From positions 62,001-126,000 of the forward strand of contig CAWGQN010000010.1 of NCBI GenBank assembly GCA_963824885.1: a stretch of 64,000 nt of DNA, given 5' to 3'. Each line of letters begins with the position of its first letter. Positions within the stretch are counted from its first letter, which is position 1. A model generated the notes under the pieces. The model was not told where the DNA came from. It was given only the letters and a program-made list of their open reading frames with translations, and searched no databases. Origin of the DNA: CAWGQN01 sp963824885. GTDB lineage: Bacteria; Actinomycetota; Actinomycetes; Actinomycetales; Microbacteriaceae. A program made the translations under genes and the position numbers. Below, one piece after another: positions 26,917-36,622 of the stretch.

Positions 26917-27546
26917 GTGTCTACACAGTCACGTACCCGCAGCAAGACCCGGTTGTCTCGCTCCCTAGGCATTGCGTTGACGCCGAAAGCGGCAAAATAC
27001 CTTGAAAAACGCCCGTATGCCCCGGGGGAGCACGGCCGGACAAAGCGCAAGGCGGACTCCGATTACGCGGTTCGCCTTCGCGAAAAACAACGCCTTCGCG
27101 CGCAATATGGCATTCGCGAAAAGCAACTTCGCATTGCCTTTGAGGAGGCTCGACGCGCACAGGGCCTCACCGGTGAAAACCTCGTAGAACTACTGGAAAT
27201 GCGTCTCGACGCACTCGTTTTGCGCGCCGGTTTCGCGCGCACGACCGCCCAGGCCCGCCAACTTGTGGTTCACAGGCACATTCTTGTCAACGGCAATCTC
27301 GTTGATCGACCGTCGTTTCGTGTCAAACCCGGCCAACTTATTCATGTCAACCCTCGAAGCGAAGGCCTTGAACCATTTCAAGTCGCAGCTGCCGGCGGTC
27401 ACGGCGATGTGCTGGCAAAAACACCTGAATACCTTGACGTCGATGTTGCGACTCTTCAAGCCACGCTCGTTCGCCGCCCCAAGCGCACTGAGGTCCCCAT
27501 AGCGTGTAACGTTCAGCTTGTTGTCGAGTACTACGCCGCCCGCTGA
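26917..27546 (+). CDS. rpsD: 30S ribosomal protein S4
   Basis: 209 residues from GTG 26917 with GGAAGGA upstream. RSLGIALTPKAAKYLEKRPYAPGEHG replaces the usual Cys-zinc N-terminus, as in the zinc-independent form of S4. The S4 RNA-binding domain follows (LVELLEMRLDALVLRAGFARTTAQARQLVVHRHILVNG). The C-terminus VPIACNVQLVVEYYAAR is canonical. A possible weak hairpin lies at 27566-27584, after the stop. It is a single-gene unit here, separate from the alpha operon. Confidence 0.93.
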   Translation: MSTQSRTRSKTRLSRSLGIALTPKAAKYLEKRPYAPGEHGRTKRKADSDYAVRLREKQRLRAQYGIREKQLRIAFEEARRAQGLTGENLVELLEMRLDALVLRAGFARTTAQARQLVVHRHILVNGNLVDRPSFRVKPGQLIHVNPRSEGLEPFQVAAAGGHGDVLAKTPEYLDVDVATLQATLVRRPKRTEVPIACNVQLVVEYYAAR

Positions 27547-27685
27547 GAGCCGTTTCGAGAGTGTGAACGGTCGCGATCACCGTTGCGTATTCGGTCGCAC
27601 TTTTCACCTCGGGCTAAGATTAGGTTCGGCCGAATCGCTGTTTTATTAGGTGATCGAACGATTAGGTAAACAAGGGAGCGAATTC

Positions 27686-27907
27686 ATGAAAAAAGTCATT
27701 TGGCTCGTTGTTGGAGTTGGCATCGGATTTGTGGCTGCACACCAAGCGAGCAAGACTGATCAGGGCAAACGATTCTTCGACGACATTGACACAAGGGCCA
27801 AGGAATTCCGTTCGGCTGTCAACGATGGCTATCGCAAGCGCGAGGCAGAGCTTCGATCAACGATTGGCGACGCTCGTCGTTCGTTTTCTGATCACGTGGC
27901 CAAATAA
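27686..27907 (+). CDS. Small membrane-anchored protein between rpsD and alaS
   Basis: 73 residues starting at ATG 27686, after an AGGGAGCG ribosome-binding site. A single N-terminal helix (VIWLVVGVGIGFVAAHQ) precedes a charged helical tail (FFDDIDTRAKEFRSAVNDGYRKREAELR). I do not recognise the family. Small proteins of this kind sit between rpsD and alaS in Microbacteriaceae, usually next to a DUF948 gene, which is missing here. The upstream 139 bases hold no gene. Confidence 0.75.
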   Translation: MKKVIWLVVGVGIGFVAAHQASKTDQGKRFFDDIDTRAKEFRSAVNDGYRKREAELRSTIGDARRSFSDHVAK

Positions 27908-27936
27908 TCCTGCTGCTCCGAGTCTTTTAGATTCCC

Positions 27937-30594
27937 ATGCAGACGGCTGAGCTACGACGGCGGTGGCTCGATTTCTTTGCTGATCGTGGCCACACCGTCG
28001 TTCCCTCCGCATCTCTCGTCAGTGACGATCCATCCCTCCTTTTTACGGTCGCAGGAATGGTGCCGTTCATTCCCTACCTGATGGGATTGGTACCGTCGCC
28101 ACATGCGCGTGCGACGAGTGTGCAAAAGTGCCTTCGCACCCTTGACATTGAAGAGGTTGGTAAGACAACTCGCCACGGCACCTTTTTCCAGATGAGTGGA
28201 AACTTTTCGTTCGGTAATTACTTCAAGAAAGAGGCGATCGAATACGCGTGGGAGCTTTTGACAATGTCGGAAGCTCGCGGGGGATTCGGTTTTGCGGAGC
28301 GCGACTTGTGGGTGACCGTTTATGAGGACGACGACGACGCCGCCCACGCGTGGAAAAAAACCGCGAATCTTCCTGATGAGCGAATTCAGCGGCTCGGTAA
28401 AGAGACAAATTTTTGGTCAACCGGAGCTCCCGGTCCCGCGGGGCCGTGCAGCGAAATTTTCTTTGACCGAGGTCCCGCGTATGGAGCAGAGGGTGGTCCC
28501 GCTGCAAGCGAGGATCGTTACATCGAAATTTGGAACCTCGTTTTCATGCAATATTTGCGTGGCGAGGGCGCCGGAAAAGCTGACTTCGAAATTCTTGGCG
28601 ACTTGCCCACCAAAAACATTGATACCGGAATGGGTCTCGAGCGCGTTGCATTCATCAAGCAAGACGTAGAAAATCTGTACGAAATCGACCAGGTTCGCCC
28701 GGTGCTCGACATGGCGGCGCAATTGTCGGGAAAACGATATGGCGCACAACGCGAAGACGACGTGCTACTGCGTGTTATCGCTGACCACGTGCGCTCCGCG
28801 CTCATGCTGTTGTCTGATGGCGTCATGCCCTCGAATGAGAGCCGCGGGTATGTCGTTCGACGACTCTTGCGGCGGACTGTGCGCGCGATGCGGCAGTTGG
28901 GGGTCGACACTGCGACGTTTCCGGAGTTGTTTCCCGCGTCGCGGGATTCAATGAGCGGCGCGTACCCGGACCTAGACAGTCAATTCTCCCGCATTTCGCA
29001 GACCGCATATGGCGAAGAGGAGGCGTTTCTCGAGACCCTTTCGGGCGGAACGGCAATAATTGACACGGCCGTCGAGGCGACGCGCAAGCACGGGTCGTCG
29101 GTCCTCGACGGCGACACCGCTTTTCTCCTCCACGATACGTATGGCTTTCCCATTGACCTCACGCTAGAAATTGCACGGGAAGCCGGCTTGTCCGTTGATC
29201 GGGTGGCGTTTGACAGGCTGATGTCGAATCAGCGACAGCGCGCTAAGGCAGATTATCGTGCGAAGAACGCTCTCGTTTCCGATTTATCCGTGTATGGAGA
29301 GCTTCGCGCGCGCGGCGAGACCGTGTTCAGAGGCTTCGAAGCACTCGACTCAGAATCGACCGTCATCGGGATCATCGCCGATGGGCACCCGGTCAACAGG
29401 GCCGTCGCGGGTGAAATAGTTGAGATTATCCTCGCCGAAACGTCCTTCTACGCCGAGGCGGGTGGACAAGAAGCCGATTCGGGGGTGATACAGGGTACCG
29501 ATTTCGAACTGAAAATTCTCGACGTCCAAAGACCCGTTCGGGGCCTGATTAGTCATCGAGCACGCATCGTCCACGGTGAAGTCGGTGTCGGCGATTCGGT
29601 GACGAGTCGGGTTGATCCCGAGTGGAGACGGGGCGCCACTCAGGCACATTCGGGAACTCACATTGTGCACGCGGCGCTTCGCGAAGCGCTCGGTCCCGCA
29701 GCGCACCAGTCGGGCTCGTACAACAAAGCGGGGTATCTTCGGCTCGATTTCGCCTGGAATCAGGGTCTCTCGGCCGAGACACGCAGTGAAGTCGAGGAAA
29801 TTTCTAATCGAGCAATCCACAACGATTTCCCGGTCGTGATCCGCGAGATGCCTCTAGACGAGGCCAAAACTCTCGGTGCAATGGCGCTTTTTGGTGAAAA
29901 ATACGGCGAGACGGTGCGGGTAGTCGACATTGGCGGCCCGTGGTCAAGGGAGCTGTGCGGGGGAACCCACGTTCGTCACACGTCAGAAATTGGCCTCGTG
30001 AACCTTCTCAGCGAATCATCTGTGGGCTCGTCAAATCGCCGAGTTGAAGCGCTCGTCGGCTTCGACGCGTTCCGCAATTTCGCGACCGAGCGTGCAATTG
30101 TCTCGCAATTGACGCATGACCTGAGATCGCCGCGAGACCAACTGACGTCGCGAATCTCCGATCTCGTTTCACAACTGAAGGCCGCAGAACGAAAGATCGC
30201 CGGATTTCAAGCACGCGTCCTCCACGCCAAAGTTCCGGCACTGCTTGACCTCGCTTCGAAGGGCGGCGACTACACTGTCGTCGCGACTGAAGTCGAGGAG
30301 ATTTCTTCGTCGGATGAGCTTCGCACGCTCGCTGTGACGCTCCGAGATCGCCTCGGCACGGAGGCGGCCGTCGTCGCCCTTGGCGCGGTGGTCGCAGCCA
30401 GGCCCGTGCTTATTGTCGCAACAAACCTCGCGGCGCGGACGCGCGGGGCGCGAGCCGATGTGCTCGCTCGAACCGCGGCGAAGCAATTGGGCGGCGGTGG
30501 CGGGGGCACGGACGAAATCGCTCAGGGTGGCGGTTCTGCCGACAAGCCCATCGCTCCCGCACTCGCCGCTGCAATGGCCGCCCTGGGGCGTTAA
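27937..30594 (+). CDS. alaS: Alanyl-tRNA synthetase
   Basis: 885 residues, full length. The catalytic core begins ELRRRWLDFFADRGHTVVPSASLV with class II motif regions GTFFQMSGNFSFGNYFK and NIDTGMGLERVAF. The editing/zinc domain has QAHSGTHIVHAALREALG and the CGGTH motif in ELCGGTHVRHTSEIGLV. The C-terminal oligomerization part ends in a Gly-rich GGGGGGTDEIAQGGG segment, the usual DHHA1 end. It starts 29 bases after the small membrane protein gene. Confidence 0.96.
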   Translation: MQTAELRRRWLDFFADRGHTVVPSASLVSDDPSLLFTVAGMVPFIPYLMGLVPSPHARATSVQKCLRTLDIEEVGKTTRHGTFFQMSGNFSFGNYFKKEAIEYAWELLTMSEARGGFGFAERDLWVTVYEDDDDAAHAWKKTANLPDERIQRLGKETNFWSTGAPGPAGPCSEIFFDRGPAYGAEGGPAASEDRYIEIWNLVFMQYLRGEGAGKADFEILGDLPTKNIDTGMGLERVAFIKQDVENLYEIDQVRPVLDMAAQLSGKRYGAQREDDVLLRVIADHVRSALMLLSDGVMPSNESRGYVVRRLLRRTVRAMRQLGVDTATFPELFPASRDSMSGAYPDLDSQFSRISQTAYGEEEAFLETLSGGTAIIDTAVEATRKHGSSVLDGDTAFLLHDTYGFPIDLTLEIAREAGLSVDRVAFDRLMSNQRQRAKADYRAKNALVSDLSVYGELRARGETVFRGFEALDSESTVIGIIADGHPVNRAVAGEIVEIILAETSFYAEAGGQEADSGVIQGTDFELKILDVQRPVRGLISHRARIVHGEVGVGDSVTSRVDPEWRRGATQAHSGTHIVHAALREALGPAAHQSGSYNKAGYLRLDFAWNQGLSAETRSEVEEISNRAIHNDFPVVIREMPLDEAKTLGAMALFGEKYGETVRVVDIGGPWSRELCGGTHVRHTSEIGLVNLLSESSVGSSNRRVEALVGFDAFRNFATERAIVSQLTHDLRSPRDQLTSRISDLVSQLKAAERKIAGFQARVLHAKVPALLDLASKGGDYTVVATEVEEISSSDELRTLAVTLRDRLGTEAAVVALGAVVAARPVLIVATNLAARTRGARADVLARTAAKQLGGGGGGTDEIAQGGGSADKPIAPALAAAMAALGR

Positions 30595-30599
30595 TACCA

Positions 30600-31088
30600 A
30601 TGCGAAGCGGCGTTCGTGTGGGAGTCGACGTCGGACGAGTGCGAATCGGCCTCGCTCGGAGCGATCACGATGGCATCCTCGCGACCCCGCTCGAGACGAT
30701 TTCCCGCGCCCCGACTGCCGTCCGGAATGGCGAGTCGGCAGATACCCGTCGAATTGCCGACGTGGCGCGGACACTCGACGCAATTGAGATCGTCGTAGGA
30801 TTGCCGATATCGTTGTCAGGTGCGGATACGATATCCACAACCGACGCGCGAGAATTTGCGTCGCGCGTTGCTCAACTAACTCCCCATATTCCCGTGCGGG
30901 TTATTGATGAACGACTTTCGACCGTATCGGCGCAGGGCGCGCTCACTCTGAGCGGAAAGCGATTGAAAGGGTCACGCCCAGTTATTGACCAAATTGCGGC
31001 GGTAATAATTTTGCAACACGCGCTCGATTCCGAGCGTATCTCGGGTGTACCCGCCGGTTTACTTTTGAACCCGCAAGAAGGACCATAG
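30600..31088 (+). CDS. ruvX: Putative pre-16S rRNA nuclease / Holliday junction resolvase-like YqgF
   Basis: 162 residues. The RNase H-like fold shows VGVDVGRVRIGLARSDHDGI (first Asp), IVVGLPISLSGA, VRVIDERLSTVSAQ and the C-terminal VIDQIAAVIILQHAL with catalytic Asp. It lies five bases after alaS and three before mltG, an order conserved across actinobacteria. Confidence 0.92.
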   Translation: MRSGVRVGVDVGRVRIGLARSDHDGILATPLETISRAPTAVRNGESADTRRIADVARTLDAIEIVVGLPISLSGADTISTTDAREFASRVAQLTPHIPVRVIDERLSTVSAQGALTLSGKRLKGSRPVIDQIAAVIILQHALDSERISGVPAGLLLNPQEGP

Positions 31089-31091
31089 ACC

Positions 31092-32411
31092 GTGTCGTTG
31101 CCGCCACAACCACCGAATCTCGAAGATACTCGTGACGCGCTCGGGTCCCCTCGCGATATGCGCGACGGTCTTGCGCCACCACTAACTCGGCGCGAGGCGC
31201 GCCGTCGGAGGGGGTTCAACGCGGAACACGAGAAAGCCGCTCACGAACGAGGCGCGTCAGATCCTGCCCGCGAGGAGTTCTCCTCTTTTGTCGAGTACAA
31301 GGACGAGTCACACGATGCCGCCCGAAGGAGTCGAAACCAACGCCGACGCTCTCCGCGCCGAGAACAAAAAAACAGGAAAGCGCGCTGGTTTGGGCTCGCT
31401 TTCATTGCCATCTTCATTTCGCTGGTCGTCATTGCGGGGTTGACACTCGCCGGTCCTATTGGAGCGTTTATTGCTGGCAGTGCGCCTGATGACTACGAGG
31501 GCGACGGGTCGGGAACAGTCACGTTCGAGGTTCACAGAGGCGATTCCGGAGACTCGATCGCAACAAACCTTGCGGCAGCGGGCGTCATCAAGTCGCGCGG
31601 CGCGCTCTACTCGATGATCCTGAAACAAAAACCAGAACCGGTATTTCAGCCGGGTTCGTATGTGCTTGCCAACCGCATGAGCGCGCGAGCTGCGCTGTCC
31701 GCCCTCCTCGATCCAAAGAATATGAGCAAGATGACGGTTCCCGAGGGATCTGTCATGTCGACAATCTTGCAATCAGTCTCCGACCTAATCGCGCGGCCCC
31801 GCGCTGAACTCGATGCGGCCGCCGCCGACTATGGCTCCTTCGGGCTACCCGCCGGGGCGACGAGTCTCGAGGGATTCTTGTTTCCGGCGACCTACACGTT
31901 TACGCCCGGCACCTCACCTCATGACGCCCTTCAAACGATGGTCACTCGAATGATGCAAGCGCTCGACACGGCGGGCGTCCCCGCGACCGAACGGCTGCAC
32001 ACCGTTAACCTGGCGTCACTCATTCAAAAAGAAGCGCGCCTCGCTCCGGATTTCCCTAAGATTTCGCGAGTGTTCCTCAATCGCTTAAGCGCCGGGTGGA
32101 AGCTCGAGTCGGACGCGACCGTGAGCTATCACACTCGACAGAACCGGGCGTCGACGACGGATGCAGAACGCCTCGACGCCTCGAACCCGTATAACACGTA
32201 CGTGTATCCCGGTCTACCCTCTGCTCCGATATCGAATCCTGGAGACGTAGCGATAAGTGCCGCCCTTCATCCGGCGGCCGGACCCTGGATGTTCTTCGTG
32301 ACGGTCGATTTGAAAACGGGTGAAACGATGTATTCGACAACAATTGAAGAGCACAATGCCGCCGTGGCAAAGTGGCAATCGTGGATGGCAGCGAATCCGG
32401 GTTTCGAATGA
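31092..32411 (+). CDS. mltG: Endolytic peptidoglycan transglycosylase MltG
   Basis: 439 residues. A long basic cytoplasmic N-terminus (about 95 residues, rich in Arg) precedes one membrane helix (WFGLAFIAIFISLVVIAGLTLAG). The YceG/MltG domain shows TVPEGSVMSTILQSV, LEGFLFPATYTF and the catalytic glutamate in LASLIQKEAR, then NRLSAGWKLESDATVSY. It cleaves nascent glycan strands. The GTG start follows AAGAAGG; aroE overlaps its stop by four bases. Confidence 0.93.
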   Translation: MSLPPQPPNLEDTRDALGSPRDMRDGLAPPLTRREARRRRGFNAEHEKAAHERGASDPAREEFSSFVEYKDESHDAARRSRNQRRRSPRREQKNRKARWFGLAFIAIFISLVVIAGLTLAGPIGAFIAGSAPDDYEGDGSGTVTFEVHRGDSGDSIATNLAAAGVIKSRGALYSMILKQKPEPVFQPGSYVLANRMSARAALSALLDPKNMSKMTVPEGSVMSTILQSVSDLIARPRAELDAAAADYGSFGLPAGATSLEGFLFPATYTFTPGTSPHDALQTMVTRMMQALDTAGVPATERLHTVNLASLIQKEARLAPDFPKISRVFLNRLSAGWKLESDATVSYHTRQNRASTTDAERLDASNPYNTYVYPGLPSAPISNPGDVAISAALHPAAGPWMFFVTVDLKTGETMYSTTIEEHNAAVAKWQSWMAANPGFE

Positions 32412-33319
32412 CGAGTCTCGCCGTTTTCGGGTCGCCAATTGACCACTCAGAATCGCCCGCATTACACGCGGCAGCCTACGCCGCGCTCGGGTTGAAATGG
32501 GAATACGTTCGTGAGCGGGTGGTAGAAACTGACCTCGCCGAGAAGATCGCGTCACTTGGCGATGATTGGCGCGGCCTTTCGCTCACGATGCCCCTCAAGC
32601 GGCGCGCCTACGAACTCTCGGATTCGGTCGACGCGGTCGGAAAACTCACGGGATCTGTTAATACGTTGCTGTTCGGATCTCGGCATGGTCGTGACGACGC
32701 CGACGAGGCTCGTCCCATGCGCTTACCGCGCTCGACGTGGGGATTCAACACCGATGTCGCGGGAATCGTGGCGGCTCTCGCGACCGAGGGGATCGACACC
32801 GCGCAATCGGTTGAAATTGTGGGCGGCGGGGCGACCGCGACGTCAGCGGTGGTTGCTGCGTCCGTGCTCGGAGCAACCAGCGTGAGCGTCGCCGTGCGCT
32901 CACCAAGCCGCGCGAGTGTCCTTCGTGACGTCGCAGCACGAACGGGCATCTCTATCGAGATTGGCACGATGGATCGGCGTCCCAGCCTTGCTCCCGATCT
33001 CGTTATTGCAACGTTGCCCGGCGGTACAGGCGTTCCCGAACACTACGATGTCAACGCGCGCCGCGGTGCGGCCCTGCTTGACACGGTGTACAACCCGTGG
33101 CCGAGCGAATTCGCGTTCAACTGGCAGCCCGAGGGAGCGCCGGTCCTCAGTGGGCTTGTCATGTTGGTGCATCAAGCGCTCGCGCAAGTACGAATTTTTG
33201 TTTCGGGCGATCCCCGTGTTCCAGTGCCCAACGAGGACCGCGCATTCGCGGCGATGTGTCACGCGGTGGGCCTTGGAGTAACAAGCATCCCGCGAACCTT
33301 CTCTGTGCCAGAATCATGA
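32408..33319 (+). CDS. aroE: Shikimate dehydrogenase
   Basis: 303 residues. AVFGSPIDHSESPALHAAAYAALGL is the substrate site, GLSLTMPLKRRAY holds the catalytic lysine, GSVNTLL and WGFNTDVAGIVAAL follow, and VEIVGGGATATSAVVAA is the NADP-binding loop (a GGGATA variant of the GAGG pattern). The ATG overlaps the mltG stop (ATGA). It is the first gene of the local shikimate cluster. Confidence 0.93.
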   Translation: MTSLAVFGSPIDHSESPALHAAAYAALGLKWEYVRERVVETDLAEKIASLGDDWRGLSLTMPLKRRAYELSDSVDAVGKLTGSVNTLLFGSRHGRDDADEARPMRLPRSTWGFNTDVAGIVAALATEGIDTAQSVEIVGGGATATSAVVAASVLGATSVSVAVRSPSRASVLRDVAARTGISIEIGTMDRRPSLAPDLVIATLPGGTGVPEHYDVNARRGAALLDTVYNPWPSEFAFNWQPEGAPVLSGLVMLVHQALAQVRIFVSGDPRVPVPNEDRAFAAMCHAVGLGVTSIPRTFSVPES

Positions 33320-34533
33320 GCATGCTTCGATGGCTCACTGCCGGGGAATCGCACGGCCCGGAACTCGTCGCGATAATTGAGGGAATCCCCGCGGGTGTTC
33401 CCATCTCTCGGCGCGCAATTCAATCGGATTTGCATCGCAGAACTCTCGGTTACGGTCGAGGTGCTCGAATGAAATTTGAGCAGGACGAACTCACATTTTC
33501 TGGTGGAGTTCGTCACGGGCGATCTTTTGGAAGTCCTATTGCGCTTCGAATCGGCAATACCGAATGGCCCAAGTGGGTTGATGTGATGAGCGCCGAACCA
33601 ATTGATCCGCTCACGCTCGCGAACGCACGAGCGCTGCCGTTGACTCGGCCGCGACCGGGTCATGCCGACCTAGTAGGAATGCAAAAGTACGGTTTTGATG
33701 AGGCGAGACCCGTCCTCGAACGCGCAAGCGCTCGTGAAACGGCTGCGCGCGTCGCGTTGGGCGCGGTTGCTCGAGCGTTTCTCGCGACGCTCGATATCTC
33801 GTTGGTGAGCCACACGCTCGCGATCGGTCCCGTGCGCGTGCCCAATGACGCGGCCACACCCACGCCAGACGGTGTTGAACGCCTCGATGCGGATCCTGTG
33901 CGCTGTTTCGATGAATCAACCTCGATACTCATGGTCAAAGAACTCGATGATGCTCGCCGCGACGGTGACACCCTCGGCGGCGTCGTCGAAGTTCTCTCAT
34001 TTGGACTCCCACCGGGTCTCGGTAGCTACGTTCACTGGGATCGTCGCCTCGATTCCCAATTGGCGGCAGCTATTATGGGAATTCCCGCGATCAAGGGAGT
34101 TGAGGTGGGAGATGGCTTTGAGACCACAACCCGCCGTGGATCTCGCGCTCACGACGAGCTTTTTGATCGCGACGGGATAATCGAGCGCTCGAGTGACAAA
34201 GCAGGCGGCATCGAAGGCGGGATGAGCACGGGGACGATTTTGCGCGTGCGCGCTGGAATGAAGCCGATTTCAACCGTGCCGCGGGCTCTCCGCACGGTCG
34301 ATATTGTGACCGGCAAAGCGGCGACGGCCCACCACCAACGTTCTGACGTGTGCGCGGTTCCGGCATCGGGAGTAGTCGCCGAGGCTATGGTTGCGCTCGT
34401 CCTCGCGAATTCCGTGCTTGAGAAGTTTGGCGGCGACTCCGTGACGGAGACGAAACGCAATCTCGACGGCTACCGTGAGGCGATACCCGAGCGCTTACGG
34501 ACCGGATCGTCGTCACGTCCCTTCGACTCGTGA
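33316..34533 (+). CDS. aroC: Chorismate synthase
   Basis: 405 residues. LRWLTAGESHGPELVAIIEGIPAGV is the first signature, with GRGARMKFEQDELTFSGGVRHGRSFGSPIAL, the RPRPGHADLVGMQKYGF signature and GGIEGGMSTG / MKPISTVPRAL near the FMN site. It converts EPSP to chorismate for the aromatic amino acids. ATG 33316 overlaps the aroE stop; ATG 33322 is an alternative start. aroK overlaps its end. Confidence 0.96.
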   Translation: MSMLRWLTAGESHGPELVAIIEGIPAGVPISRRAIQSDLHRRTLGYGRGARMKFEQDELTFSGGVRHGRSFGSPIALRIGNTEWPKWVDVMSAEPIDPLTLANARALPLTRPRPGHADLVGMQKYGFDEARPVLERASARETAARVALGAVARAFLATLDISLVSHTLAIGPVRVPNDAATPTPDGVERLDADPVRCFDESTSILMVKELDDARRDGDTLGGVVEVLSFGLPPGLGSYVHWDRRLDSQLAAAIMGIPAIKGVEVGDGFETTTRRGSRAHDELFDRDGIIERSSDKAGGIEGGMSTGTILRVRAGMKPISTVPRALRTVDIVTGKAATAHHQRSDVCAVPASGVVAEAMVALVLANSVLEKFGGDSVTETKRNLDGYREAIPERLRTGSSSRPFDS

Positions 34534-35018
34534 CAGTCGTCATAATTGGCCCCCCTGGATCGGGAAAATCAAGCATCGGATGTCGATTGGCTCGTGAACT
34601 TGATCGCCCGTTCGTCGACATCGACGAATGCGTCGTGACCGAGCATGGCCCGATTTCCGATATCTTTGCGCGTGCCGGTGAGGATCACTTTCGACGGTTG
34701 GAACGACGTCATGTTCAGCGGGCGCTTAAGGGAGACGGTGTTGTTGCGCTTGGCGGGGGAGCCGCGCTTGATTGTGACACGCAGCGCGACCTCTCCTCGT
34801 GCATCGTCATCTTGCTGTCAGTGAGCACCGACGCGGTCGAAGATCGGCTAGTGGGGTCTCGGCGACCGCTCGTGAGCGACCTCGACTCGTGGAACGCACT
34901 GTGGGAAACGAGACGCACCCTGTATGAATCGCTCGCTGACCACGAGGTTGACACGTCTGGCCGGAGCCCGAGCGACATAGTTTCTGAAATCGCCGAATGG
35001 GTGAGAACACACTCATGA
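34530..35018 (+). CDS. aroK: Shikimate kinase
   Basis: 162 residues. Walker A is IIGPPGSGKSSIGCRLA, DIDECVVTEHG is the shikimate-binding block, EDHFRRLERRHV follows and VALGGGAALDCDTQ is the GGG substrate loop. The lid arginine is in VGSRRPLVSD. The GTG start overlaps aroC and its stop overlaps aroB, so the genes are translationally coupled. Confidence 0.94.
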   Translation: MTVVIIGPPGSGKSSIGCRLARELDRPFVDIDECVVTEHGPISDIFARAGEDHFRRLERRHVQRALKGDGVVALGGGAALDCDTQRDLSSCIVILLSVSTDAVEDRLVGSRRPLVSDLDSWNALWETRRTLYESLADHEVDTSGRSPSDIVSEIAEWVRTHS

Positions 35019-36085
35019 CGATGACAATAACGGTCAACGGCACGCCATCATACGACATCCATGTGGGGCGCGGCCATCGTTACTCACTTGGAGAGCACCT
35101 CGGACGCGCCGTGCGCAAGGTTCTCATTGTTCACCAGCCTTCCGTTTCCCGCGATGCGACTGCGATTCGAGAGTCACTCGTGAGTGACTACGACGTCGTG
35201 CTCGCGGAAGTCCCCGATGCCGAAGACGCCAAGCGAGTTGAAGTCGCGGCCTTCTGCTGGCAGGTTCTCGGGCAATCGGGCTTCACTCGCTCCGACGCAA
35301 TTGTCGCCGTTGGAGGGGGCGCACTCACCGACCTCGCCGGCTTCGTCGCTGCCACGTGGTTGCGCGGCGTGCAACTCGTTCACGTGCCATCAACCGTGCT
35401 CGGCATCGTCGATGCGGCAATTGGTGGAAAAACCGGGATTAACACGTCGGAGGGAAAGAACCTTGTCGGTTCGTTCTATTCGCCCTCCGCCGTCATCGCT
35501 GATCTCGACGCTCTTACAACACTTCCGCGCAACGACGTCCTTTCGGGTTTTGGCGAGATTGTAAAATATGGCTTCATCGCAGAGCCGGAAATACTTGACA
35601 TTATCGAGTCGTCTGTTGAGAAGGCTACCAACCCGGATTCTGACGAATTTCGACGATTGATTGAGCTATCCATTGGGATCAAAGCGAGGGTCGTCGGTCT
35701 CGACTTCCGAGAGAACGATCATCGTGAGATTCTCAACTACGGGCACACGTTGGGACACGCAATCGAACACGCGGAACGATATCGCTGGCGTCACGGCGCC
35801 GCCGTTTCCGTCGGAATGGTATTTGCTGCCGAGCTTTCTCGACTCGTTGGAGCCCTGTCAGACGAGGCGGTCGGTCGCCACCACCGAGTTCTCGAATTAT
35901 TGGGCCTCCCAACGACGTACCCAAGCGCGCGGTGGGAAACCCTTCTTGAAACAATGCGACGCGACAAAAAAGCGCGCGGATCGCACGTGCGATTCGTCGT
36001 GCTTGACGATCTCGCGCTCCCTCGCGTGATAGTCGCCCCCGAACCGTCCCTATTGCACGCTGCCTACCAAGAGATTGCCACGTGA
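35015..36085 (+). CDS. aroB: 3-dehydroquinate synthase
   Basis: 356 residues from ATG 35015. NAD site: IVAVGGGALTDLAGFVAATWLRGVQ; metal and substrate site: VPSTVLGIVDAAIGGKTGIN, KNLVGSFYSPSAV, GFGEIVKYGFI and ILNYGHTLGHAIEHAERYRWRHGAAVSVGM (zinc histidines). It makes dehydroquinate from DAHP. The ATG overlaps the aroK stop. Confidence 0.96.
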   Translation: MTMTITVNGTPSYDIHVGRGHRYSLGEHLGRAVRKVLIVHQPSVSRDATAIRESLVSDYDVVLAEVPDAEDAKRVEVAAFCWQVLGQSGFTRSDAIVAVGGGALTDLAGFVAATWLRGVQLVHVPSTVLGIVDAAIGGKTGINTSEGKNLVGSFYSPSAVIADLDALTTLPRNDVLSGFGEIVKYGFIAEPEILDIIESSVEKATNPDSDEFRRLIELSIGIKARVVGLDFRENDHREILNYGHTLGHAIEHAERYRWRHGAAVSVGMVFAAELSRLVGALSDEAVGRHHRVLELLGLPTTYPSARWETLLETMRRDKKARGSHVRFVVLDDLALPRVIVAPEPSLLHAAYQEIAT

Positions 36086-36116
36086 TGAGGTGCGACGGCG
36101 GGTAGAGTAATCTCTC

Positions 36117-36554
36117 GTGCAGACGATAGAGGTTCTTAACGGACCCAACCTCGCTCGGCTGGGAAGCCGCGAACCCGACATTTATGGTGATCGTGACGTG
36201 GAGGCCCTCCGGGAACTCCTCGAGCGAGATGCGGGAAACGGCGCCACGATTGTCGTGCGCGAAACCGATAGTGAAGCGGAACTAATCGGATGGCTTCGCG
36301 CGGCGGCCGATGCCCGCACTCCCGTGATCCTGAACCCCGCTGCGTTTACGCACTACTCCTACGCATTGCGCGATGCCGTGGCATTCGTCACAAGCGCAGG
36401 AACACCCGTCATTGAGGTCCATATTTCAAATCCTCACGCGCGCGAATCGTTCCGACAAACGAGCGTAATCAGCGCGGTGGCTTCGGGTGTGATTGCGGGT
36501 TTCGGCTTCGACTCATATCGGCTCGCACTCACGCAACTTCGCCGCGACCGCTGA
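36117..36554 (+). CDS. aroQ: 3-dehydroquinate dehydratase, type II
   Basis: 145 residues. IEVLNGPNLARLGSREPDIYGDRD is the family start with the catalytic tyrosine, followed by VILNPAAFTHYSYALRDAV (catalytic His region) and IEVHISNPHARESFRQTSVIS. With AroB, AroE, AroK and AroC it supplies five consecutive steps of the shikimate pathway. The GTG start is 31 bases after aroB. Confidence 0.94.
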   Translation: MQTIEVLNGPNLARLGSREPDIYGDRDVEALRELLERDAGNGATIVVRETDSEAELIGWLRAAADARTPVILNPAAFTHYSYALRDAVAFVTSAGTPVIEVHISNPHARESFRQTSVISAVASGVIAGFGFDSYRLALTQLRRDR

Positions 36555-36622
36555 ATTCGATTACACTGGCAGCCGGGCTAGGGTCCGCGCATTTCGCTAC
36601 CGTGATCGGATGAAATTGACTT